Below are positions 24,500 to 32,551 of a stretch of DNA of 42,865 nt, one piece after another. The stretch is from Prevotella sp. Lineage in GTDB: Bacteria; Bacteroidota; Bacteroidia; Bacteroidales; Bacteroidaceae. Below the pieces are notes generated by a model. That model saw only the letters and a program-made list of their open reading frames with translations, was not told where the DNA came from and ran no database searches. How positions within the stretch are numbered: the stretch's first letter is position 1; every line of letters begins with the position of its first letter. The stretch is from NCBI GenBank assembly GCA_022769285.1, contig JALEKD010000014.1:1-42865 (forward strand). The letters run 5' to 3'. The translations under genes and the position numbers were made by a program.

Positions 24500-27461
24500 T
24501 AAATAGGTTTTTATAACGAGTAGTGATATAGTCGGTATAGCTCTCCTCGGTGCCACGTCGACCATTAGACTGGGTGTAGTAAGTGTACCACGTGCCGAGG
24601 ATGCCCAGCGTCACGTTGCGGTGAACACGGTACTGGCCACCCAGTCCCACCTGTGTATTGAGGTGGTTAAAGGTACCCGGCATGGCATAGTCTATCATCG
24701 TGGCCTCGGGGGCACTTCCCACGCTGGCCAGGGCCTGTATGCACGACTTTCCGTCGCCCAGCACGAAGTACTTGGCCTGAGCCAAGAGGTTGGCATAGAA
24801 CTTGCGCGACATCTGATAGCCGTCGAGTTTGGCGTTGAGCCAGAAGTCGCCGAGTGTGCGGCTGGCGCCCAAGCCTAAGTTGAGGAGCGTCATACGGTCA
24901 TTCTGCCAGCCGGCGAAGCCCCAGAGACCGTACTGGCCCGTTGCCTCGTCGTACACGTCACTATTCCACCGGAAAGTCTTCTTATAAGAATCGATACGAC
25001 GAAATCCCACGTGGGCCTCGGTCTCCCACTCATGCTCCCAGGAACGCTGCACGCGCAGGTTGGCCATGAACTGCGGGAAATACTTACTGGCCACACCCGC
25101 ATTGGCAGTGACCTGCCATCGGTCGTCGAACACGTGTGTCCACTCGGCCATCAACTGCAGTCCCGTGCCGCCCGACACCTGTTCCTCGGAGGCTGCGCCA
25201 GCCACCGCGCCCTCTCGCCCGGCATAGTTGAGCTTCACGGCGATGTCATTGGCGGCATCGAACTTGCACGTGTACTCCACCGAGGCCACGGCAGTTATCA
25301 CATCCTGCTCGCCGTAGCGGCCCTGGAGGTACTCGAAGTTAAGCCCATTGCGGTAGCCACGTGCTATCAGACTGTTGAGATGACGGGTAAAGGAAGCCAG
25401 CTCGGAGATATCCGGCCGGTAGTACTTCTGGTAAACGTAGGCAGAGTCATACTGATGCAGGGCCTCGTAAGCCAGGCCCTTAGTGTAGAGCAGCAGGCGG
25501 TTATTGCGGTCGAATACCAGCGCCGAGTTGAGCACGGCCAGTGCCGAGTCGGCCTGGTGATGCTCTATCAGGTCGGCGGCCCAGTCAGAGCTGTTGCCAC
25601 TGTTGGCCCTTACCAGCAAAGAGTCGCCTAAGTACTCGCTCACACGTGGCCGCAGTATCTCATCGGCCCGGGCAAACTGCTTAGCGCTGGTGTAGAGGGC
25701 TGCCTGCCTGATGACATAGAAGTTGTCAGAGGCGTAGCGCATACGGCCCATGTTGACGAAGCGGCGATAGTCGGTCCAGCGCTGGAGCTGGGCCGACGCA
25801 TTGACGGCATAGTGGAGCCCATCCTCAGACATGGGGCACACGCTGAGCAGATTCTCGCACTGGGTGTAAGCCTTGGCCACGGCACCGGCAGCCATGAGCC
25901 GCTTAATGTAGGGCACGGCCGTCTCCTCGTAGGCATTGACATACTGCGCCCGCGTCAGTTCGTCGTTCTCGCTGTTAGCTGCCTGAGCCAGGAAGCTGAG
26001 GGCAGCCTCGGTGCGGCCACTGCGGTTGAGTATGTCGCCATGGCGGAGCACATAGTCGGGGCGACCGGGGAAATGGGCGTTATACTCGGACAGCGCGCGG
26101 TCGGCAGCGTCGTAGCGGCGCAGCTCTACGTTACAGGTAACGATGCGGCTGTAAGCCGACTCGCGGACATCTTTCTCCTGGGAGTGACTGGCAGCAAACT
26201 GGAGCAGTGGGAGGGCCTCGCCGTACGACTTATCGCTCATCAGGCGGACAGCCTGGTCCAGGCGGAGCTGTGCCAGGTCGCTGGCCACATCCTTGTTACG
26301 CGGATTGCGCTGGTAGAGGCGGGCCAGAAGATTGTTAGCAGCCTGGGTGTTGCCCATGCGCTTGTTGACGATGTACTGTTTGTACAGCAGGTCTTCGGTG
26401 TCGCCCTTACGCTTACGTGCCTCGCCGATGTAGTAGAGTGCATTGTCGTAGTAGCCACGGGTAATGGAGGTAGAGAGCAGGTAGTCGAGCGACTCCTGGC
26501 TCTTGGTGCGCTCATAGACCTTGCCATAGAGCACGTAGGGGTCGTTGCGCGATGCGGCGCGGGCCGCATCGGCCTGCATGGAATTGTAGAACGACACCAG
26601 CTGAGGGCTACGGTTGGTCTTCATGGCCTGCTCCACGTAGGCCATGGCCTCGGCGTAGCGGCTGTCGTCGGCCAGTATGCCAGCCTTTTTCATCACCAGT
26701 CTGCTGCTGTTAGGTATATTGGCAGCTCCCCGTCCTGCAACCTCGATGGCCTCGCTGCGATAGCCCTCCTGGAGGAGCAGGTTGCAGAGCTGCAGATAAG
26801 GTTCCTCGGTACGGGGATTGTTCTTGATCAGCTCGCGGAGCGAGGCTATGGCGCTCTCCTTGTTGCCTTTCTTACGGGCGGCGTTGGCGCGCAGCTCGAG
26901 CTGGTAGTTCAGATCCTTCTGGAGCTGAGCATCATTGGGGTAAATCTGGCAGAGACGACGCAGCAGGCGGTCGGCCTCCTGGTCGTTGCCCTGCTTGCGG
27001 TACAGACTTATCTTGTGGCGCCAGAGACCCTTCCAGTAAGGATGTATCTCGAGCAACTCGTTGACATAGCATATCGCGCTGGAGTAGTTCTTTGTGTCCT
27101 CCTCTACCTTGACCATGAGCTGCTTGGCTTCGACATTCGAATTGTTGTCGCGCAGCGCCTTTACCAGGTAGTAGCGGGCATCATCGTAAGCCCGCTTGTG
27201 GTAGTAGTACGAGCCAGCCAGCTCATTGAGCACCGAAACAGAGGGATAGTACTTGAGGCCCTCGTCCAGAAGACGCTTGCCGCCCTCCCAGTTGCCGCGC
27301 TTAAAGGCGGCACGCACCGTGGCGTCGTAGTAGTCAGGCGTATGAGGAACCTTGCTTTTGACCAGGCCGCCAACGGGACCAACAAAGCCGACAGCCCCGA
27401 CCGTCGGAGCTACCAGCAACAGGGGCAAAGCGATATAGAGTATATGGATAAGTCGTCTCAT
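24468..27461 (-). CDS. TPR + outer-membrane beta-barrel exporter (YaiO/PgaA-like)
   Basis: This is a 997-residue secreted protein. The signal is about residues 1-23. Then come many degenerate TPR repeats (about 40-690) such as VSVLNELAGSYYYHKRAYDD and RVVTCNVELRRYDAADRAL-type segments. From about 700 alternating aromatic strands form a YaiO-family barrel (GLNFEYLQGRYG, ASVEYTCKF, GLQLMAEWTHVF) that ends in VDAQILISF with a C-terminal Phe. Periplasmic TPRs joined to an outer-membrane barrel is the PgaA/BcsC plan for exporting synthase-made polysaccharide. It begins 33 bases after the GT2 synthase and overlaps the DUF4838 start, so it belongs in one operon. Export of the GT2 product is an inference, but a strong one from order and architecture. 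Confidence 0.88.
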   Translation of the reverse strand: MRRLIHILYIALPLLLVAPTVGAVGFVGPVGGLVKSKVPHTPDYYDATVRAAFKRGNWEGGKRLLDEGLKYYPSVSVLNELAGSYYYHKRAYDDARYYLVKALRDNNSNVEAKQLMVKVEEDTKNYSSAICYVNELLEIHPYWKGLWRHKISLYRKQGNDQEADRLLRRLCQIYPNDAQLQKDLNYQLELRANAARKKGNKESAIASLRELIKNNPRTEEPYLQLCNLLLQEGYRSEAIEVAGRGAANIPNSSRLVMKKAGILADDSRYAEAMAYVEQAMKTNRSPQLVSFYNSMQADAARAASRNDPYVLYGKVYERTKSQESLDYLLSTSITRGYYDNALYYIGEARKRKGDTEDLLYKQYIVNKRMGNTQAANNLLARLYQRNPRNKDVASDLAQLRLDQAVRLMSDKSYGEALPLLQFAASHSQEKDVRESAYSRIVTCNVELRRYDAADRALSEYNAHFPGRPDYVLRHGDILNRSGRTEAALSFLAQAANSENDELTRAQYVNAYEETAVPYIKRLMAAGAVAKAYTQCENLLSVCPMSEDGLHYAVNASAQLQRWTDYRRFVNMGRMRYASDNFYVIRQAALYTSAKQFARADEILRPRVSEYLGDSLLVRANSGNSSDWAADLIEHHQADSALAVLNSALVFDRNNRLLLYTKGLAYEALHQYDSAYVYQKYYRPDISELASFTRHLNSLIARGYRNGLNFEYLQGRYGEQDVITAVASVEYTCKFDAANDIAVKLNYAGREGAVAGAASEEQVSGGTGLQLMAEWTHVFDDRWQVTANAGVASKYFPQFMANLRVQRSWEHEWETEAHVGFRRIDSYKKTFRWNSDVYDEATGQYGLWGFAGWQNDRMTLLNLGLGASRTLGDFWLNAKLDGYQMSRKFYANLLAQAKYFVLGDGKSCIQALASVGSAPEATMIDYAMPGTFNHLNTQVGLGGQYRVHRNVTLGILGTWYTYYTQSNGRRGTEESYTDYITTRYKNLFNVDAQILISF

Positions 27462-27494
27462 GTCTATATATATAATAATGTGTAATCTATCTGT

Positions 27495-28970
27495 CTATTC
27501 GGTGGGCGCCGTGTTGTCCACGGGTGCCGTGGCAGCCGGCGGCTGCTGTCCGGGCGGTGCCTGATTCTGCTGAAATCCCTTACGTTTCATCTCTCCCCAT
27601 ACTATCCCCTGCTTGAGCAGGAACCGCAGGTAACCGCGCAGCGAGAAGAGCAGTATCAGCGGATGGTAAACCAGCGGTTCTAAGAGTGCTGCGACGACCA
27701 GGCGGATGTAAGAGGCTCCGCGCATCTTAGTCTGGGTGTAGTCGTAGTAGATAACCACAAACGAGAGTTGGAAACAGAACACGTACATCACGAGGAATAT
27801 AATCCACGCAGTACCCCAGTTGACTCCCCCGGTAAAGGCGAGATAGACAAAGAAAAAGAATCCGATTATCTCGATGACGGGGGCAAGGAACTCGAAGATG
27901 AGCAGATACGGCAAGGTTATCAATCCCAGTTGCCGGTACTTCCTGGAGAATATCATTCGGTAATACTTGCAGAACGTCTGTATCAACCCGTGTCCCCAAC
28001 GGGTGCGCTGGCGGTACAGCTGACGCAGCGTAGAGGGGCCCTCGGTCCAACAGCAGGTGTCGGGTATCTGGATGACGCGGTAGGGACGGCTGAAGTCGCA
28101 GCAGTAACCTATCATGCGTATCAGCATGTCCATATCCTCGGCCAGGGAGTCGGCCGAGTAGCCGCCGGCAGCAATGGCCACCTCGGTATCGAACATGCCG
28201 TAACCTCCCGACACGTTTGGCATGGCGTTAATGGCACTCCACCCCATCTTGCCGATCATGAATGAGCGCAGATACTCAAGCGTCTGAAACAGGGGGATGG
28301 GACTCCAGGGTATGCGGTACTCCACCATGTTGCCATCCTTTACCACGCAGGCATTAGACATATTCATGACACCCGAGACGGCTATCACGTTGCAGTGGTC
28401 TATCATCGGGCGGATACACTTGCGTATCGCGTCCTTAGACAAGATACAGTCTACATCGGTATTGATAAAGTATGGATAGCGGGCCACGTTGAGCCCGGCG
28501 TTCACGGGGTCTGCCTTGGTTCCACCGTTGACCTTGTCGACCACACGGAGGTTAATGTACTCCTCATTGGTAGACAGGAACATTCTCTTGAACGGCTTGG
28601 CGAGTATGCGTTGCCTATAGTGATACGGCACCTCTATCAGGTCAAAGTTGTCTATCATCTTCTGGAGCGTAGAGTCCTTACTGCCATCGTTCACGATGAT
28701 GACCTCAAACTTGGGATAGTCCTGCGAAAGCAGCGACTTGACGTTGTCCACGATGGTGTTCTCCTCGTTGTAAGCCGGAGCCACAATGGACACGCCCGGA
28801 GTAAAGGGCGAGTGCTCAAAGATCTTCTTTACGTAGGCATCGGACATGATATGGCGGTTGCGCTTCTGCTCGCGGTACGCCAGCAGCGTGAGTATCACGT
28901 AGCTTATCATCAGTGCCATCGAGTAGAAGAACACCAGGTAACCGTATGTATAGAACAGTATCTCTTTCAT
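27495..28970 (-). CDS. Processive GT2 polysaccharide synthase (PgaC/HAS-like)
   Basis: This is a 491-residue inner-membrane enzyme. A first membrane span (about 8-31) precedes the GT-A domain (VSIVAPAYNEENTIVDN, IIVNDGSKDST). The processive GT2 motifs are in order: Asp95 region, DVD at 172-174, the EDMD acid site at 278-281 and QRTRW at 321-325. Four or so membrane spans follow (about 345-460), then a Pro/Gln-rich tail. This is the layout of cellulose, hyaluronan and poly-GlcNAc synthases, which join sugars in the cytosol and push the chain through the membrane. No PilZ domain is fused. The ATG overlaps the HEAT gene stop as ATGA, implying coupled translation. The sugar used cannot be told. 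Confidence 0.9.
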   Translation of the reverse strand: MKEILFYTYGYLVFFYSMALMISYVILTLLAYREQKRNRHIMSDAYVKKIFEHSPFTPGVSIVAPAYNEENTIVDNVKSLLSQDYPKFEVIIVNDGSKDSTLQKMIDNFDLIEVPYHYRQRILAKPFKRMFLSTNEEYINLRVVDKVNGGTKADPVNAGLNVARYPYFINTDVDCILSKDAIRKCIRPMIDHCNVIAVSGVMNMSNACVVKDGNMVEYRIPWSPIPLFQTLEYLRSFMIGKMGWSAINAMPNVSGGYGMFDTEVAIAAGGYSADSLAEDMDMLIRMIGYCCDFSRPYRVIQIPDTCCWTEGPSTLRQLYRQRTRWGHGLIQTFCKYYRMIFSRKYRQLGLITLPYLLIFEFLAPVIEIIGFFFFVYLAFTGGVNWGTAWIIFLVMYVFCFQLSFVVIYYDYTQTKMRGASYIRLVVAALLEPLVYHPLILLFSLRGYLRFLLKQGIVWGEMKRKGFQQNQAPPGQQPPAATAPVDNTAPTE

Positions 28971-30250
28971 GCCGTTGACTTCTTGTAAATGCCTGTAAAG
29001 GCGCGCACCTGACCGAACAGCAGCCGGTCCGCGCCTGTGGTATGATTCTCCAAGCGAGCAAACTCTTCCTTGCCGAGGTCACTGTAGTTCCACAAGCATA
29101 GCAGCAGGTTGATCTTGACCGACATGACGGTACAGTCGGCCCACGCCCTGACCAGGAAGCCCACCGCGTTGCCCGAGCTGATTTGCATGACGGCTTTCAA
29201 GGTATGCAACTGCACGCGCTCAGGCTGCGTGGGATACATCTCGACCAGCTTGTGCTCAGCCCTGGCACTGCGGGCTATGCCTATGCAGTCTATGGCGGCT
29301 ATGCGGATGCCCATATCACTTGAGAAGAAGTAGTTTTCCATCCTCGCCACCTCCTCGGGCTTGCCCCAGAAGCCCACCTCGCGTATCAGGCACGCCTTGA
29401 GTTGCTCATCCTGACACACCGCCACCACAGGCGGCAGCGAGGGCATCTCCTTACCAGCACGCTGGCGCGCACGGAGCAGGTGATGTATCTCCAGGCTGTC
29501 CCAGGGGCTGTACTCGTAGTTGTAGCTGGTGTCCTCGAAGAAACGGAAGGGGGCGTAGTCGCAGAGCCAAAGATAGTACATGCGCACCTCCTTGCGTAGG
29601 GTGAGGCTCGACGAGTTGAGCAAGCGCACCAGTGTAGACTCCGGAACGTCTATCTGCAGGAACTGGGCCAGCTGCATGGCGCGCAGACGCCTGGCCATAG
29701 AGCCAAAGGTAAACACGTGCTCCATGTGTTCCCTCAACCCGAACGCCCGGACTATCTGCTGGATGTTAGCCTGGTTATACGTATCGTAATACTCCGACTT
29801 CACCTGCATCAGCAGTCGTCCCAGCATAAACATACGCGACCCCTTGCGCAACCGTTGGCGCTGCTTCTCGGTCACGCCGAGCCTTTTGGCCACATCCTGA
29901 TAGTCCAGGTTTTCCTGGGCCGACAATATATCGACCACCTTGGTGTAATAGCGGTTGTAAAGACTGGTATAATACCAGTTATTGCGGTTGTCCTTAACTT
30001 TCTGGAAAATCAGCAGGATGGTAAAGCACAGAATGGAGATACAGCTGACCAGCAGAATGATAATACAGGTACGCACTACGAACGGGTAGTTCTCGTACTG
30101 CGTGCTAAAGATATGCAGATAGTAATCTATGTACTGCCAGTTGGATATGTCGCGTGTCCGCATGCGGTCCAGGATGCTCTCGGCCGATATGGTGAGGCAT
30201 CCCATGACAAATGTGACCATCAGGGTAATTATGCGTTTGGCGACTGACAT
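28967..30250 (-). CDS. Membrane-anchored HEAT-repeat protein, synthase partner
   Basis: This is a 427-residue protein with an N-terminal hydrophobic segment (about 1-22), a short periplasmic stretch, a strong transmembrane span at about 59-83 (TCIIILLVSCISILCFTILL) and a large helical domain facing the cytoplasm. The domain carries HEAT-like repeats, for example VRMYYLWLCDYAPF, MGIRIAAIDCIGIARSARAE and VKINLLLCLWNYSDLGKEE. It is the first gene of the operon and its stop overlaps the synthase ATG by four bases. It sits where PgaD or a c-di-GMP receptor would be in other synthase operons, so it may scaffold or control the synthase. HEAT identity is by pattern only. Confidence 0.78.
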   Translation of the reverse strand: MSVAKRIITLMVTFVMGCLTISAESILDRMRTRDISNWQYIDYYLHIFSTQYENYPFVVRTCIIILLVSCISILCFTILLIFQKVKDNRNNWYYTSLYNRYYTKVVDILSAQENLDYQDVAKRLGVTEKQRQRLRKGSRMFMLGRLLMQVKSEYYDTYNQANIQQIVRAFGLREHMEHVFTFGSMARRLRAMQLAQFLQIDVPESTLVRLLNSSSLTLRKEVRMYYLWLCDYAPFRFFEDTSYNYEYSPWDSLEIHHLLRARQRAGKEMPSLPPVVAVCQDEQLKACLIREVGFWGKPEEVARMENYFFSSDMGIRIAAIDCIGIARSARAEHKLVEMYPTQPERVQLHTLKAVMQISSGNAVGFLVRAWADCTVMSVKINLLLCLWNYSDLGKEEFARLENHTTGADRLLFGQVRAFTGIYKKSTA

Positions 30251-30381
30251 GATATCTGATATATATGCTTATTCCACTTCCGTTAATTAGGCGCTTGGAT
30301 ACAACGGACTGAGGGTTCCGACGCCCTTGGCCACAATGCCAACCACCTTCTCGAAGATGCTAAGTGCAACTATCCAGATTA

Positions 30382-30389
30382 CAAAAGTA
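30382..30389 (-). promoter_or_regulatory. -7 box of the exopolysaccharide operon
   Basis: The minus strand reads TACTTTTG, a match to TAnnTTTG, about 130 bases before the HEAT gene start. The expected -33 position lacks TTTG. A G9 tract on this strand (30424-30416) lies just upstream of the promoter. Confidence 0.5.
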
Positions 30390-30415
30390 ATAAAATTTTT
30401 TCTTATAAATGGCTA

Positions 30416-30424
30416 CCCCCCCCC
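30416..30424. repeat. C9 homopolymer upstream of the operon promoter
   Basis: Nine consecutive C on the plus strand, placed roughly 41-49 bases upstream of the predicted start site of the HEAT-GT2 operon. Such tracts can change length by slippage; whether this one does is unknown. Confidence 0.6.
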
Positions 30425-30843
30425 TAATTATTTTTGTAAATAAAAAGTCAAATCTCCATAAACGCACACGAAGTCGCCACAAGAACCGCAGCTAACACGC
30501 TGACAACCAAGATGTTAGCAACTGTCGAAAAAGATTGCATAAGTATGCCAAAAAGTTGCACAAAAAATTGTGCAAGCCTCCTCTGCAGTTCCATTCTCGC
30601 CTCCACCATATTCTTTTGTCATCCCCACTGGGGAAGAAGCTCCTCAGAGAGGAGAGCTGCAAGGCTCTAACAAGTTGGAAACCACTGCCAAAAGCATGGG
30701 AACAGCGTGGGCGGGCAGCCCTGTCATCAGAGGACAGCTCAGATGTCACCGCAAGTAGCACGTTGCCAATACGGGATTGCACAGCGCCCACCTGGTGGAT
30801 GACATAGGCGTTATAGAGCATGTGGAAAATACCATTAAATTCG

Positions 30844-30939
30844 TGAAGACCGACCTTTACTTTTCCCGGAGCCATCTTTAGATAGCTGGAAACCGTCCTT
30901 AGAAAGCTAAAGGCGGTCCTTACATTTGCCACAATGGTT
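30844..30939. repeat. Dispersed 21-nt-period repeat, copy C
   Basis: Two units (GGAGCCATCTTTAGATAGCTG and GAAACCGTCCTTAGAAAGCT) are flanked by GAAGACCGACCTTTACTTTT and AAAGGCGGTCCTTACATTTG. The flanks form an imperfect inverted repeat, as in copy A. Octamer block copy 3 follows after about 75 bases. Confidence 0.75.
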
Positions 30940-31013
30940 ACAGGCCTTCCTATGAGAGTTTGCCAACAGCGGTTTTACTCTTCGCAAGCAGGGGGAGGCA
31001 TCACCAGCGTACA

Positions 31014-31059
31014 GGGAGCGTTTGTAACCCTTTTAGCTTTTTACTTTTCTGCTTTTCAA
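31014..31059 (-). repeat. GCGCTGCC plus A-rich octamer block, copy 3
   Basis: On the minus strand TTGAAAAG, CAGAAAAG, TAAAAAGC, TAAAAGGG and TTACAAACGCTCCC follow with an 8-base period. The end motif is degenerate (ACGCTCCC). Confidence 0.55.
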
Positions 31060-31086
31060 ACCGCTTTTCCACCTTTAAACACTATA

Positions 31087-31118
31087 AGCGCGGACACAGC
31101 CATGGCCATGTCCGCGCT
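31087..31118 (-). terminator. Probable terminator of the fucO-like gene
   Basis: A perfect 10-bp stem AGCGCGGACA/TGTCCGCGCT (31087-31096 with 31109-31118) lies 28 bases past the stop codon. Downstream on the minus strand is TTATAGTGTTT, a poor T-run, so its strength is uncertain. Confidence 0.65.
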
Positions 31119-31145
31119 CAGTGATAACGCTGTGGTAACCAGAGG

Positions 31146-32300
31146 TTACAGTATCTTCTTGTAGAGGGCTACTATGTCGTCGCGGGTTACCTCGCGGGGG
31201 TTGCCCGGCGTACATACGTCCACGATGGCCTGGTCGGCCAGCGCGTCGATATCTTTCTCGGTGATGCCCAGCTCTGACAGATGAGCGGGGATGCCCACCC
31301 GGCGGCTCAGGTTCTCTATCTCGGTGCAGGCAGCATCGGCGGCCTCCTCCTTGGTCATTCCGTCGCGGTACACGTCAAGTGCCTTGGCTATATCAACATA
31401 CTTGTCCAGGGCGGCGGGAGCATTGAAGCGCATCACCGTAGGCAGCAGGATGGCGCAGGCCACTCCGTGGGGCACATCGTGGAGCGCCGACATGGGGTGA
31501 GCCATGCCGTGGTCTACGCCCAGGCCCACGTTAGAGAAAGCCATGCCCGCCACGTACTGGGCCACGGCCATGCCGTTGCGGCCCTCGGGGTTCTTGGGAT
31601 CCTCGACAGCTATGGGCAGATACTTGTGTATCATCTGGATAGCCTTGATTTCAAACATATCGCTCAACTCCCACGCGGCCTTGGTGATAAGGCCCTCTAT
31701 GGCGTGGGTCATGGCGTCCATACCCGTGGCAGCGGTAAGGCCCTTAGGCAGGCTGTACATCAGCTCGGCATCGACGATAGCCACGCAGGGAATGTCGTTC
31801 GGGTCCACGCACACCATCTTCTTCTGCTTGCTCTCGTCGATGATGACGTAGTTGATGGTGGTCTCGGCAGCCGTACCGGCCGTGGTGGGCAGGGCTATGA
31901 TAGGCACGGTCTTCTTCTTGGTATCGGCCACACCCTCCAGGGATACCACGTCGGCAAATTCGGGGTTGTTGCTCACTATACCGATACCCTTAGCGGTGTC
32001 CATAGAGCTGCCGCCACCTATGGCCACGATGAAGTCGGCCTGGGCAGCCTTGAGGGCCTCAACACCCATCTTCACATTGGTCACGGTGGGGTTGGGCTTC
32101 ACCTCGTCGTACACGGCGTAGGGGATATGGGCCTCGTCGAGCACATCGAGAACCATCTTGGCCACGCCAAACTTCATCAGGCCTTTGTCTGTTACTACCA
32201 GGGCTTTCGTAAAGCCTAACCGGGCTACTACACCGGGCAGCTCCTTGCGAGCGCCAGGGCCGAAGTAAGATACTTCGTTAAGGATAAATCTGTTAACCAT
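31146..32300 (-). CDS. fucO: Lactaldehyde reductase, iron-dependent alcohol dehydrogenase
   Basis: This is a 384-residue cytoplasmic enzyme that would reduce L-lactaldehyde to 1,2-propanediol with NADH, the last step of anaerobic rhamnose or fucose use. The start MVNRFILNEVSYFG matches the FucO N-terminus, which fixes the ATG at 32300; the upstream codons to 32555 cover the promoter and a terminator. GGGSSMD (95-101) binds the cofactor. Metal ligands are Asp195, His199 (GMDAMTHAIEG), His264 and His278 (HGMAHPMSALHDVPHG), spaced as in FucO. It is a single-gene unit with its own promoter. It fits the rhamnosidase cluster by pathway, though not by linkage. Other group III alcohol dehydrogenase substrates remain possible. 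Confidence 0.9.
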   Translation of the reverse strand: MVNRFILNEVSYFGPGARKELPGVVARLGFTKALVVTDKGLMKFGVAKMVLDVLDEAHIPYAVYDEVKPNPTVTNVKMGVEALKAAQADFIVAIGGGSSMDTAKGIGIVSNNPEFADVVSLEGVADTKKKTVPIIALPTTAGTAAETTINYVIIDESKQKKMVCVDPNDIPCVAIVDAELMYSLPKGLTAATGMDAMTHAIEGLITKAAWELSDMFEIKAIQMIHKYLPIAVEDPKNPEGRNGMAVAQYVAGMAFSNVGLGVDHGMAHPMSALHDVPHGVACAILLPTVMRFNAPAALDKYVDIAKALDVYRDGMTKEEAADAACTEIENLSRRVGIPAHLSELGITEKDIDALADQAIVDVCTPGNPREVTRDDIVALYKKIL

Positions 32301-32408
32301 AAGTGTTTTTGTTGATATTACAGTGATTTCGTATGTGTTATTAGTGGTAGACGTGTGCGCGACACCCTCGGCGGGCGTGGCCATGTGCCTGGGCGCACCC
32401 ATCATGGA

Positions 32409-32439
32409 CAAAGGTAGCGGTTTTAGGGCAACGGGCAAA
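32409..32439 (-). promoter_or_regulatory. Promoter of the fucO-like gene
   Basis: On the minus strand TTTG (32439-32436), 19 bases, then TACCTTTG (32416-32409) form an excellent Bacteroidetes promoter. The start site is near 32402, giving a leader of about 100 bases. Confidence 0.85.
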
Positions 32440-32460
32440 ACTTTCGGGGCAAAACTTTCG
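32433..32460. repeat. Perfect 14-bp tandem repeat over the -33 element
   Basis: GGGCAAAACTTTCG occurs twice in a row. The right-hand side of the promoter's -33 TTTG lies in the first copy, and the second lies directly upstream. Two direct sites one helical turn and a half apart could bind a regulator. Confidence 0.55.
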
Positions 32461-32471
32461 GAAAATGTCAT

Positions 32472-32526
32472 AAAAAACGCGGTGCCCACGCCACCTGGTA
32501 GTGTACAGGCCGGCCCGGGCACCGCG
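32472..32526 (-). terminator. Terminator of the phosphatase operon
   Basis: A perfect 10-bp stem CGCGGTGCCC/GGGCACCGCG (32478-32487 with 32517-32526) is followed on the minus strand by T6. It lies 25 bases past the metallophosphoesterase stop and separates it from the fucO promoter. Confidence 0.88.
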
Positions 32527-32551
32527 AAGAGGGCGGGAGCTTGGCAGCGAA

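Larger units (their letters stand above)
30251..31145. other. Gene-free interval upstream of the exopolysaccharide operon
   Basis: It contains the operon promoter box (30382-30389), a C9 tract (30416-30424), a hairpin TTGCACAA-AAAA-TTGTGCAA (30556-30575), repeat copy C (30844-30939), octamer block copy 3 (31014-31059) and the terminator after the lactaldehyde reductase. A 146-codon GTG-start ORF on the minus strand (30492-30932) runs through the repeat and is not supported as a gene. Confidence 0.6.

Noticed and set aside
25812..27485. Plus-strand open frame of 557 codons opposite the TPR-barrel gene
   Set aside because: It mirrors the codon usage of the minus-strand TPR gene, shows no domain and has no promoter; the TPR/barrel signature on the minus strand is clear.
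30492..30932. 146-codon GTG-start ORF upstream of the exopolysaccharide operon
   Set aside because: Its N-terminal part is repeat copy C and the remainder is biased sequence; no ribosome site or promoter. Kept only as part of the repeat-frame observation.
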